Positions 30,922 to 38,397 of a stretch of DNA of 40,270 nt are shown piece after piece. The DNA is from Lacrimispora amygdalina (GTDB lineage: Bacteria; Bacillota; Clostridia; Lachnospirales; Lachnospiraceae). Under the pieces are notes generated by a model. That model had not been told where the DNA came from and did not search any database. It saw only the letters and a program-made list of their open reading frames with translations. The stretch lies in assembly GCF_900205965.1 (NCBI RefSeq), contig NZ_OAOF01000029.1, positions 1-40,270 on the forward strand. Reading direction: 5' to 3'. Numbering within the stretch: position 1 is the stretch's first letter; every line of letters begins with the position of its first letter. Made by a program: the position numbers and the translations under genes.

Positions 30922-31614
30922 TTATATAAAGTTTGCAAATACAGATGCAAATACAACGGTGCAAAGTCCGGAAGTGGCAATTGCAAGACTGCTCATGGCG
31001 CCTTCAATTTCCCCTATCTCCATTGCTTTTGTAGTGCCTACTGCATGTGCGGCGGAACCGATGGCAATGCCTACTGCAACCGGATTCGTTATTTTAAATA
31101 CATGGCAGACGGTTTCTGCAATAATACTGCCCAAGATACCGGTTATAATTATACTGGCAACCGTGATAGTCACAATCCCTTTCATTTCTTCAGAGATTCC
31201 CATAGCAATCGCAGTCGTGATGGATTTTGGTAAAAAAGTCACATACTCCTGATGATTTAAGCCAAAGACCAGAGCCAGGAGAAAAACAGTACTCATGGTA
31301 GTGAGAACTCCGGTAAGTGTTCCTGCAATAATTGCCTTCCTGTGCTTTTTTAACAGGTTAAGCTGACGGTAGAGAGGGACAGCCAGGCAGATGGTTGCAG
31401 GAGTTAAAAGATAACTGATGTATTTTGCACTCTCATTATAAACGGTGTAATGTATCTTAAAAACGGATAGGAAAGCCATAACAAGAACGATAGAGATTAG
31501 CAGTGGATTAAAAATAGCCAGTTTCAGGCGCTTTTTAATCTGAATTCCCAATTCATAGCTCACAAGGCTTATGACAGACCCGAAGAATAAAAAATCACTG
31601 ATTATATGATTCAT
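30922..31614 (-). CDS. lrgB: LrgB/CidB-family membrane protein
   Basis: A 230-residue membrane protein with several TM helices, a partner of LrgA in holin/antiholin-like or metabolite (pyruvate-type) transport systems. Family motifs include FLPKSITTAIAMGISEE and GSAAHAVGTTKAMEIGEIEG. The ATG at 31614 has GGAAGG at 8 nt; the ATG at 31620 is too close to it. It overlaps lrgA, so the two are coupled. Whether this pair works in lysis control or transport cannot be told here; no LytSR genes are present. Confidence 0.9.
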   Translation of the reverse strand: MNHIISDFLFFGSVISLVSYELGIQIKKRLKLAIFNPLLISIVLVMAFLSVFKIHYTVYNESAKYISYLLTPATICLAVPLYRQLNLLKKHRKAIIAGTLTGVLTTMSTVFLLALVFGLNHQEYVTFLPKSITTAIAMGISEEMKGIVTITVASIIITGILGSIIAETVCHVFKITNPVAVGIAIGSAAHAVGTTKAMEIGEIEGAMSSLAIATSGLCTVVFASVFANFI

Positions 31615-31978
31615 GATCATTTCCTTCCTTCTTTTTGTCAGATTCTATAAAAAACTGGGTTACTTTTCCCGTTATTACCATAACTATAAACGTGGACATA
31701 AAAGTGATTAAGAGAAATGGTAAAAGAATAGGCCGGAGGGCACCCCACGAATCTAAAAGTCCTACGGCTGGCGGGATAAACAGCATGGGCATGATTTCCA
31801 GTAAAAAATTACTGACGTCCTCAACTGCCTCTAAGGGAATGAGCCTGGTATTTAAACCAATTAACATTAGAATAAGTCCATAGATACTTGCTGGCACGGG
31901 AAGAGGAACAAACAAATGAATGACTTCCCCAGTAAGTGAAATTAATAGTATAATGCCGAATTGTCTGATGTGTTTCAT
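31595..31978 (-). CDS. lrgA: LrgA/CidA-family membrane protein
   Basis: A 127-residue protein with four TM helices and the family stretch LFVPLPVPASIYGLILMLIG at about 25-44. The C-terminus is charged. The start at 31978 is set by AGGAGG 7 nt upstream. First gene of lrgAB. Confidence 0.9.
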   Translation of the reverse strand: MKHIRQFGIILLISLTGEVIHLFVPLPVPASIYGLILMLIGLNTRLIPLEAVEDVSNFLLEIMPMLFIPPAVGLLDSWGALRPILLPFLLITFMSTFIVMVITGKVTQFFIESDKKKEGNDHESYNQ

Positions 31979-32022
31979 GACAAAGCCTCCTGTATTTCCT
32001 GTCGAAAATTCAACTATGGTTA

Positions 32023-32051
32023 ATCCTATACGCAAATGTCGTTATTGTCAA
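32023..32051 (-). promoter_or_regulatory. Promoter of lrgAB
   Basis: On the minus strand a perfect TTGACA, 17 bp, TAGGAT, about 45 bp before the lrgA start. Confidence 0.75.
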
Positions 32052-32087
32052 ATGATTTTTAATAAAATAAAAAAGGAGTTCATAACA

Positions 32088-32609
32088 ATGCTTTATCAAA
32101 TAGAATTTGCCATCCTATATGCACTTCAGTCTCTTCATAGTCCGTGGCTTGATCAGGTGATGACTCACATCACAACCCTGGGTGATCATGGGTTTATCTG
32201 GATTTTAACAGGGGTAATCCTAACATGCCTCCCCAAAACCAGAAAAATCGGGATCTGTGTTTTACTTAGTCTGGCAGCGGGGGGACTTCTGGGAAACATG
32301 ATACTAAAAAATCTGATTCAAAGACCCAGACCCTGCTGGATTGATACCCAGGTCGTACTTTTGGTCCAGAATCCGAGAGACTATTCCTTTCCTTCCGGTC
32401 ACACACTGGCTTCATTGGAAGGAGCACTCAGTATCTGGCTTTACAACAGAAGACTGGGTGTACCATTTCTGTTCCTGGCTGTTTTGATCGCATTTTCAAG
32501 ATTGTATCTTTTTGTGCATTTCCCTACCGATGTTCTGGCGGGAGCAGTACTTGGCGGTTTCATCGCTATATCTGTACACCGGATTATTGAACAGCGTAGT
32601 ATGTGCTGA
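32088..32609 (+). CDS. PAP2-family membrane phosphatase
   Basis: A 173-residue lipid phosphatase-like protein with about five TM helices. The three PAP2 motifs are present: KNLIQRPRP (about 76-84), PSGHT (about 103-107) and SRLYLFVHFPTD (about 142-153), which supply the catalytic histidines. Substrate could be undecaprenyl pyrophosphate or phosphatidylglycerol phosphate. The start at 32088 is set by AAAAGGAG 9 nt upstream. Divergent from lrgAB. Confidence 0.93.
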   Translation: MLYQIEFAILYALQSLHSPWLDQVMTHITTLGDHGFIWILTGVILTCLPKTRKIGICVLLSLAAGGLLGNMILKNLIQRPRPCWIDTQVVLLVQNPRDYSFPSGHTLASLEGALSIWLYNRRLGVPFLFLAVLIAFSRLYLFVHFPTDVLAGAVLGGFIAISVHRIIEQRSMC

Positions 32610-32618
32610 AAAAAACAT

Positions 32619-32646
32619 TTGCTTTCTGCAGAATCTGTGTTATACT
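32619..32646 (+). promoter_or_regulatory. Promoter of the THF-riboswitch / folT gene
   Basis: TTGCTT, 16 bp, TATACT, about 27 bp before the riboswitch core. Confidence 0.6.
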
Positions 32647-32673
32647 GATGGCGAAACAAAACTAAATAAAAGT

Positions 32674-32773
32674 CGCAGAGTAGACTTGTGTGCGTTAAGT
32701 GCCCGCTGAACAGGGAGTTGTCAGCAGGACGAAAAGATTTTCTTGCGGTACATGAGTCGCATCCCGCTGCACC
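32674..32773 (+). promoter_or_regulatory. THF (tetrahydrofolate) riboswitch
   Basis: Matches the THF aptamer in order: AGAGTAGACTTG (32677), GCGTTAAGTGCC (32692), CAGGACGAAAAG (32724), TTGCGGTACATGAGTCGCAT (32743) and CCCGCTG (32763). It precedes folT. The ribosome binding site AAAGGAGG is at 32816, and a TCTCC at 32791 could pair with it, so control of translation is likely. There is no obvious T-run terminator between aptamer and gene. Confidence 0.9.
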
Positions 32774-32832
32774 AGAAGATAGGTGTCTTATCTCCGGTCG
32801 TAGTCTGAGGTCTGCAAAGGAGGTATTTTTTT

Positions 32833-33405
32833 ATGAAAAAATTCGTTACTTTGTTCACCGATTCTTACAGAGAACTGAAGTCTGTAAGGACAATCACTGC
32901 CGCAGCAATGTTTGCCGCAGTTGCCATCATCCTGGATGTGTTTTCCATTCAGCTGGGAAGTTACATTAAGATCACGTTTTCATCTGTTCCCAATGGAATC
33001 ATTTCCTACTTATTCGGTCCGGTAGTGGGCGGACTTTTTTCCGGAAGCCTTGATGTGCTGAAGTATTTATTAAAACCCACCGGCGCCTTTTTTCCTGGTT
33101 TTACCCTGGTCACTGCCCTGGCAGGAATTCTATACGGTATTATGTATTACAAAAAGCCTGTTACCTTAAGAAGAATTCTTATATCCAAGCTGGTGGTCAT
33201 GCTGATCTGCAATGTGTTTTTAAATACCCTTTGTCTTTCCCTGCTTTACGGAAAAGGATTTATGGTATTGCTCCCGGCAAGGGCACTTAAAAACTTGGTG
33301 ATGTGGCCCATTGATTCCATGATATTCTATACACTGATTAAGACCATGGATTCCATAGGTGTTTTTAAAACGATACGGAGTGTGAATTTGATTCGAACAA
33401 AATAA
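32833..33405 (+). CDS. folT: Folate ECF transporter S component
   Basis: A 190-residue membrane protein with about six TM helices, the substrate-binding S component of an energy-coupling factor transporter. Features are the N-terminal basic/amphipathic stretch RELKSVRTITAAAMFAAVAI, the FSIQLGSYIKITFSSVPNGI loop, and AGILYGIMYYKK, as in FolT proteins. It would associate with a shared EcfA/EcfA'/EcfT module encoded elsewhere. The THF riboswitch upstream supports folate as substrate. Confidence 0.92.
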   Translation: MKKFVTLFTDSYRELKSVRTITAAAMFAAVAIILDVFSIQLGSYIKITFSSVPNGIISYLFGPVVGGLFSGSLDVLKYLLKPTGAFFPGFTLVTALAGILYGIMYYKKPVTLRRILISKLVVMLICNVFLNTLCLSLLYGKGFMVLLPARALKNLVMWPIDSMIFYTLIKTMDSIGVFKTIRSVNLIRTK

Positions 33406-33411
33406 TAAGCA

Positions 33412-33447
33412 AAACCCCGGAGTGTCAGCGTACACTCAGGGGTTTCC
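33412..33447 (+). terminator. Terminator after folT
   Basis: AAACCCC pairs with GGGGTTT, with an inner AGTGT / ACACT stem. It follows the folT stop by 6 bp. The rest of 33448-33588 holds a TATAAT at 33560 but no clear -35. Confidence 0.75.
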
Positions 33448-33588
33448 GTTAAATGCCGGATTGTTCTGTTTTGCTGGTCGGATACCTTCAGATGAACAAC
33501 CACCTTCGTAAAATACATAGACATAAGCCGTGTTTCGTAATATAATCTTAGGTATATGCTATAATATCAGTTTTAACAGGAGGAATGA

Positions 33589-34431
33589 ATGATGAGCGAT
33601 AGCAGCTGTACACATAATTGCAGTACTTGCGGAGAAAGTTGCGGGAGCAGGGAGGAAGCACAGACAAGCTTTTTAGAGCCGTTAAATCCTTCCAGTATTG
33701 TGAAAAAAGTAATTGGAGTGGTAAGCGGGAAGGGCGGTGTAGGTAAATCCCTGGTAACTTCCCTGATGGCAGCAGGTATGAATGGAAAGGGATATAAAAC
33801 AGCTATCCTGGATGCGGATATAACAGGGCCTTCCATACCGAAGGCATTTGGTTTATCGGATAATGGCGTTGGAATGACACCAAACGGACTGATGATTCCG
33901 GCTGTCAGTGCGACAGGGATCGAAGTGATGTCTGCCAATTTAATTCTGGATCATGAGACTGATCCGGTTATCTGGAGAGGACCGGTCATTGCAGGAGCTG
34001 TAAAGCAGTTCTGGCAGGAAACTCTTTGGGAGGATATCGATTATATATTTGTAGATATGCCTCCGGGAACTGGAGATGTGCCGTTAACCGTATTCCAGTC
34101 TCTGCCTCTTGACGGTATTATCATTGTTACCTCTCCTCAGGAGCTGGTTTCCATGATTGTTGGAAAGGCAGTGAATATGGCAAAGAAGATGAATATTCCG
34201 ATTCTGGGACTTGTGGAGAATATGAGCTATTTTACCTGTCCGGACTGCAAAAAGCAGATTTCTGTATTTGGAGAAAGCCATATTGATGAAGTGGCGGAAA
34301 AATACGGCGTAGGTGTATTGGCTAAGATCCCCATCGATTCGAAGATTGCAGGAGCTGTTGATGCCGGTACAGTGGAATATGTAGAGGCACCATGGCTGAA
34401 AGATGCAGTTGATACAGTAGAGGCAGTATAG
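33589..34431 (+). CDS. Mrp/NBP35-family P-loop ATPase (iron-sulfur carrier type)
   Basis: A 280-residue ATPase implicated in iron-sulfur cluster handling. The N-terminal cysteine group (CTHNCSTCGESC, about 7-18) resembles the NBP35-type cluster site. The deviant Walker A VSGKGGVGKS is at about 45-54, followed by DADITGPSIPKAFGL and the CPDC pair near 223-226 that bridges the dimer with a cluster in Mrp/ApbC proteins. AGGAGG lies just upstream of the two adjacent ATGs (33589, 33592). It probably delivers clusters to target enzymes; [NiFe]- or FeS-enzymes encoded nearby may benefit, but that is speculation. Confidence 0.93.
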   Translation: MMSDSSCTHNCSTCGESCGSREEAQTSFLEPLNPSSIVKKVIGVVSGKGGVGKSLVTSLMAAGMNGKGYKTAILDADITGPSIPKAFGLSDNGVGMTPNGLMIPAVSATGIEVMSANLILDHETDPVIWRGPVIAGAVKQFWQETLWEDIDYIFVDMPPGTGDVPLTVFQSLPLDGIIIVTSPQELVSMIVGKAVNMAKKMNIPILGLVENMSYFTCPDCKKQISVFGESHIDEVAEKYGVGVLAKIPIDSKIAGAVDAGTVEYVEAPWLKDAVDTVEAV

Positions 34432-34457
34432 TCTTAACTGTTTTTCGAGGTATAAGA

Positions 34458-35168
34458 ATGAATATAAATATGAACCCCAACAGTGAACTGAACCAGTCAA
34501 TTGTGAAAGTTCCCAATCTTGTTTCAGTTCCGGATCCCCTGATCAATCAGGCTTATCAGTTTCAGGAAGCCATGATGATGTATACCTGTGCCATTCGGGA
34601 GGTCAAGACAAAGCTGGAAGTTTTAAATGATGAATTATCAGTGAGAAACTCCAGAAATCCCATTGAACTGGTAAAGTCCAGAGTGAAGAAACCGGTCAGT
34701 ATTGTGGAGAAATTAACTCGCAGAGACCTTCCGGTTTCCTTAGAATCCATGATGGAGAATCTGGATGATGTGGCAGGAATCCGGGTGATCTGTTCGTTTC
34801 TTGATGATATTTATGCAGTGGCAGATATGCTTGCCCGTCAGGATGATGTTCATATCATTGCCATAAAGGACTATATCCGCCAGCCGAAAAGCAATGGATA
34901 CCGCAGTTATCATATGATCGTTGAGATTCCGGTATTTTTCTCTGATCAGAAAAAATGGATGCGGGTGGAGGTTCAGATACGGACAATGGCGATGGATTTC
35001 TGGGCGAGTCTGGATCATCAGCTGAAATACAAGAAAGAGATGCAGGTATATTCCCAGGAGATCAGTGAGGAACTGAGGGAATGTGCAGATGTGATTGCCC
35101 TGACCGACCAGAAGATGCTCAATATCAGAAAGCGGATTGAGGAACAGGGAATTACTGTTACAAAATAA
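34458..35168 (+). CDS. Small alarmone synthetase (RelA/SpoT domain, RelQ/YjbM-like)
   Basis: A 236-residue stand-alone (p)ppGpp synthetase. It has only a RelA_SpoT synthetase domain (about 45-190), without hydrolase, TGS or ACT domains. Recognisable parts are VKSRVKKPVSIVEKL, DDVAGIRVICSF (about 104-115), the KDYIRQPKSNGYRSYHMIVE substrate loop (about 138-157) and VEVQIRTMAMDFWASLDHQL (about 173-192). The C-terminus is helical, as in RelQ tetramers. It follows the Mrp gene by 26 bp and ends at a strong terminator. Confidence 0.93.
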   Translation: MNINMNPNSELNQSIVKVPNLVSVPDPLINQAYQFQEAMMMYTCAIREVKTKLEVLNDELSVRNSRNPIELVKSRVKKPVSIVEKLTRRDLPVSLESMMENLDDVAGIRVICSFLDDIYAVADMLARQDDVHIIAIKDYIRQPKSNGYRSYHMIVEIPVFFSDQKKWMRVEVQIRTMAMDFWASLDHQLKYKKEMQVYSQEISEELRECADVIALTDQKMLNIRKRIEEQGITVTK

Positions 35169-35215
35169 AAGGAATAAGGGGTAAAGCGTAACGTTTATCC
35201 CTTATTCCTTTTTTT
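35167..35215. terminator. Bidirectional terminator between alarmone synthetase and histidine kinase genes
   Basis: AAGGAATAAGGG pairs with CCCTTATTCCTT, then TTTTT. On the minus strand it ends with an A-to-T-rich mirror, so it probably also terminates the two-component operon, whose stop lies at 35214. Confidence 0.9.
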
Positions 35216-36470
35216 ATGAAGAATGAAGCAGAGCCGGTAAAGTGACGGTAAAGGTGGTCCCGTTTTCTGCACTGCTGGTGACGTTGATACTACCCTTATG
35301 ACGGTCGACGATGGTTTTTGCTATAGAAAGGCCCAGTCCGTATCCGCCTTCTTTCCTGGCCCTGGACTGATCGGTCCTGTAAAAGCGTTTAAATACATGC
35401 TTTTGTTCTTCCGGTAGAATGGGGTTTCCCGAGTTTGTAATGATAAAAACAGCGTGCCCGGCTGTTTTTTTTAATACAACAGACACTTTACCATTCTTTC
35501 CGGCGTATTTACAGGCATTGTCCAGAAGAATGGTTATTAACTGCTTTAACTGAACTTCAATGCCTTCTAAAATAATATCAGATTCTAATTCATTCTCAAG
35601 AGCAACCTTATTTTCATAAGCGACGGATTCAAAGAGCAGTACACTATTTAAGACCAGTTCACTAAAATTCAGTGTCTGCTTTAACTGTGTAACGGATTCC
35701 ATGGTTTCTGAATCCGATCGTGCGAGGAAAAGCAGTTCTTCCACAAGCTGTTTCATCCGATCTGCCTCTTCTTTTGTATTAATGATCCATTTTTCCTGTT
35801 CTTTTATCGTGCGTTCTTTATGGGCCAAAAGAATCTGCAGATTAGCAAGAATAACAGTGATGGGAGTCTTTAATTCGTGAGAAGCATCTGCAATAAACTG
35901 GTTCTGCTGATCCCATGCCTGCTCTGCAGGTTTCATAGCCAGGCGGGAAAGAAACAGGCTTAAGAGGAAAAATAAAAAGACGGCATATAAAAAGACCAGG
36001 AGACAGTTGAACAATAAATTCTCTAAAGAATTCCGCTCATAGCTTTGATCCGCAAAACCGATTTTAGTGCCGTTCCTTGATGAGATCTTCAGATAACGGA
36101 GGGAATAATCCTTTAAAAAACCTTCTCTGGAATCGGAGGCATTGACCAGTCCGATTAAGGTTGAGGCCAGCTCATTCGTAACCGTAATGTTATTTTCGTC
36201 TATGTTCTCTATGGTTTGATCTTCATTTAATGTTATAACAAACACAGGAATAAGGGGGAGTGTATTCTGTTTTGGTCTTCTTCCAAATTCTACTTTGTCC
36301 GGTGGCATTTTAAAACGTTCATGATTCATGGACTGGAAGAGAGCTATGGAGGTGTCCCTTACAATCCGATTCCTGTTTGCCATGTAAAAGACCCCTAAAA
36401 CTGCAGCCAGTATGCTGATAACAAAGCCCATATTAATAAGTATGAACCGGGTCCTTAGCTTTCTGATCAT
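35214..36470 (-). CDS. Sensor histidine kinase
   Basis: A 418-residue membrane kinase. TM1 is at about 10-30, the extracytoplasmic sensor region at about 31-150 and TM2 at about 152-176. The HisKA domain has the phosphorylated histidine in FIADASHELKTPIT (about 193-206). The catalytic domain shows the N box (QLITILLDNACKYAGKNG), the F box (VFKRFYRTD) and the G2 box (GYGLGLSIAKTIV). No HAMP or PAS domain is evident. The response regulator gene overlaps it by 4 nt (ATGA). The signal is unknown. Confidence 0.95.
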   Translation of the reverse strand: MIRKLRTRFILINMGFVISILAAVLGVFYMANRNRIVRDTSIALFQSMNHERFKMPPDKVEFGRRPKQNTLPLIPVFVITLNEDQTIENIDENNITVTNELASTLIGLVNASDSREGFLKDYSLRYLKISSRNGTKIGFADQSYERNSLENLLFNCLLVFLYAVFLFFLLSLFLSRLAMKPAEQAWDQQNQFIADASHELKTPITVILANLQILLAHKERTIKEQEKWIINTKEEADRMKQLVEELLFLARSDSETMESVTQLKQTLNFSELVLNSVLLFESVAYENKVALENELESDIILEGIEVQLKQLITILLDNACKYAGKNGKVSVVLKKTAGHAVFIITNSGNPILPEEQKHVFKRFYRTDQSRARKEGGYGLGLSIAKTIVDRHKGSINVTSSAENGTTFTVTLPALLHSS

Positions 36471-37141
36471 CTGGCTTCCTCCAGGCGGTAACCTACTTTT
36501 CGTACAGTCATAATCTCTGCTTTTGATCCAAGATAATGAAATTTTTTACGTAAAAATGAAATGTATGCTTCTACATTATTATCCTCTGCATCAGAACCGG
36601 ATCCCCATACACGGTTAATCAGCGTATCTTTTGAAGTGATTTTCCCAAGGCTGCTCATAAGGATTCTTAATACTTCGAATTCTTTATAACTTAAATGAAT
36701 GGATTTGGCACCGCAGGATAAATCATTGGCTGACAGATTTAGTTTAAGATCCGCAAAAGTCATTTCTTCCACAATCACTTCTCCCTGTCTGCGGGAGAGT
36801 GCACGGATACGCGCCAGAAGTTCTTCTGGAATAAATGGTTTTGTCATATAATCATCCGCACCTTTATCCAGTCCGGTTACTTTATCACTTACGCTGTCAC
36901 GCGCTGTAAGCATGAGAATGGGAGTTTGTATCCTGGCTTCCCGAAGTTTTTCAACAATCTGAAATCCATTCTCACCTGGGAGCATGACATCCAGAATAAT
37001 CACGTCATAATCTCCTGACAGTGCAAAATGTAAGCCGTCTGTTCCATCATAAACAAGATCGGTCTGATAATGCTGCTCTTTCATAATCTGTCCCATGGCC
37101 TCTGCCAGTCTGATTTCGTCTTCCACAATTAACAACTTCAT
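36467..37141 (-). CDS. OmpR/PhoB-family response regulator
   Basis: A 224-residue regulator. Receiver domain 1-120 with acidic pocket VEDE, phosphoacceptor D51 in ILDVMLPGE, the threonine in MLTARD and the lysine in MTKPF. The winged-helix DNA-binding domain is at about 128-222 (LSYKEFEVLRILMSSLGKIT, then INRVWG and MTVRKVGYRL). AAAGGAGA lies before the ATG. It is divergent from the SLH-protein/adaptor operon, whose upstream region has direct repeats suited to this class of regulator. Confidence 0.96.
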   Translation of the reverse strand: MKLLIVEDEIRLAEAMGQIMKEQHYQTDLVYDGTDGLHFALSGDYDVIILDVMLPGENGFQIVEKLREARIQTPILMLTARDSVSDKVTGLDKGADDYMTKPFIPEELLARIRALSRRQGEVIVEEMTFADLKLNLSANDLSCGAKSIHLSYKEFEVLRILMSSLGKITSKDTLINRVWGSGSDAEDNNVEAYISFLRKKFHYLGSKAEIMTVRKVGYRLEEAR

Positions 37142-37163
37142 AGGTATGTTCTCCTTTGTTTTT

Positions 37164-37192
37164 ATTATAGCCTTTTAAAGTATTTTAAGCAA
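37164..37192 (-). promoter_or_regulatory. Promoter of the two-component operon
   Basis: On the minus strand TTGCTT, 17 bp, TATAAT, 23 bp before the response regulator start. Confidence 0.7.
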
Positions 37193-37202
37193 TGCAGTTT
37201 AT

Positions 37203-37243
37203 TTTCAGTTTAATTTCAGTCTGCCATCACAAAGCCATCACAA
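37203..37243 (+). promoter_or_regulatory. 11-bp-phased direct repeats, probable response-regulator site
   Basis: TTTCAG at 37203 and 37214, then GCCATCACAA at 37223 and 37234. Each pair is a direct repeat with an 11-bp period, which places the copies on one face of the helix. They lie directly upstream of the weak promoter for the SLH-protein gene and between it and the two-component operon. Confidence 0.55.
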
Positions 37244-37291
37244 CGATTTGTTAAGATATTAAAAAATCTTATGAAGGAGAGGAAAACCTTA

Positions 37292-38383
37292 ATGAATGCA
37301 CGAAGAACAGCGGCATCGCTTGCAGTTATTCTGGCTGCAACGGCAGTTGCACCGATGAATGCGGAGGCATCAGCCAATTTTGATTTAAGAAAAAAAGTCA
37401 TCGGTATATCGGGCATTATGAATATAACCAATACTGATATGACTGTGACGAGAGGGGAATTTGCCTCCATGCTGGTAAATGCTTCTTCCTACCGTAGTAC
37501 AGTGAGCAATTTAAGCAATACTTCCGTATTTGCAGATGTACCAAGGGATTTTGAATATTCGGCTCAGATCAGGATTGCCGCAGAACAGGGCTGGATGAGT
37601 GGTTATCTGGGAGGTATGTTTAAACCGGATGAATACATAACGCTTCAGGATGCGGTGAAAGGGGTTCTGGCATTACTTGGATATAAGAATTCTGATTTTA
37701 CTGGTGATCAGTCGGGCTCCAGACTTTCCAAATATCATTTTCTTGAGTTAGATGAAAATATTAACAGAGATGCTCAGGAAATATTGAAAAAAGAAGACTG
37801 TGTCAACCTGTTTTATAATCTGCTGAAAGCAGATAATACATCCGGTACCATGTATGGAAAGATTTTAGATTGTGAATTGACCGAAGACGGAGAAATCAAT
37901 CCGTTTACCATGGTTGATAACAGCTTAAAAGGACCAAAAGTGGTAAGAAGCAAGAGCCGTTTAAATTCATATCTGCCCTTTAAACTCAGTGCAGCCAATG
38001 TTTATCTGGATGGAGATGCAGTGAGTAATTCCAGTGATGCCATTACTGTCGCGTTAGAAAGTTCCGATGGTGTTCTCGTTTATTACCATTCTTTATCCAA
38101 AACGGTATGGCTTTATACTGTTGGAACTGAAAATGAAAACGGACGATCTGCGGCATTTGGAGAAATCACAAATATCATTTACAATTCCACTGATTTAATG
38201 AATCCCAGTGCAATCATTCTTGATGATGGGAATACGTATACACTCACCAGCACCGAGATGCAGTTCGCATTTTCTTCTTATGGGGATTTGAGAGTAGGAG
38301 ACACCGTCAATCTTGTTTATACGCTTTCCACCGACAATAACGGAGATGAAACGAGAACTGTCATTGACTATATAGAAGATTAA
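37292..38383 (+). CDS. Secreted protein with S-layer-homology-like domains
   Basis: A 363-residue exported protein. The signal peptide covers about 1-27 (NARRTAASLAVILAATAV, ending AEA). About 30-170 contains two or three SLH-like repeats, seen as VTRGEFASMLVNASSYR, FADVPRDFEYSAQIRIAAEQ and GMFKPDEYITLQDAVKGVLA. The C-terminal half (about 190-360) is beta-rich with no family I recognise. SLH domains bind pyruvylated wall polymers. The start at 37292 is set by AAGGAGAGG 9 nt upstream. It is 14 bp before the adaptor gene, so the two are probably one operon. Confidence 0.85.
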   Translation: MNARRTAASLAVILAATAVAPMNAEASANFDLRKKVIGISGIMNITNTDMTVTRGEFASMLVNASSYRSTVSNLSNTSVFADVPRDFEYSAQIRIAAEQGWMSGYLGGMFKPDEYITLQDAVKGVLALLGYKNSDFTGDQSGSRLSKYHFLELDENINRDAQEILKKEDCVNLFYNLLKADNTSGTMYGKILDCELTEDGEINPFTMVDNSLKGPKVVRSKSRLNSYLPFKLSAANVYLDGDAVSNSSDAITVALESSDGVLVYYHSLSKTVWLYTVGTENENGRSAAFGEITNIIYNSTDLMNPSAIILDDGNTYTLTSTEMQFAFSSYGDLRVGDTVNLVYTLSTDNNGDETRTVIDYIED

Positions 38384-38397
38384 CGGGAGAGGCCGGA

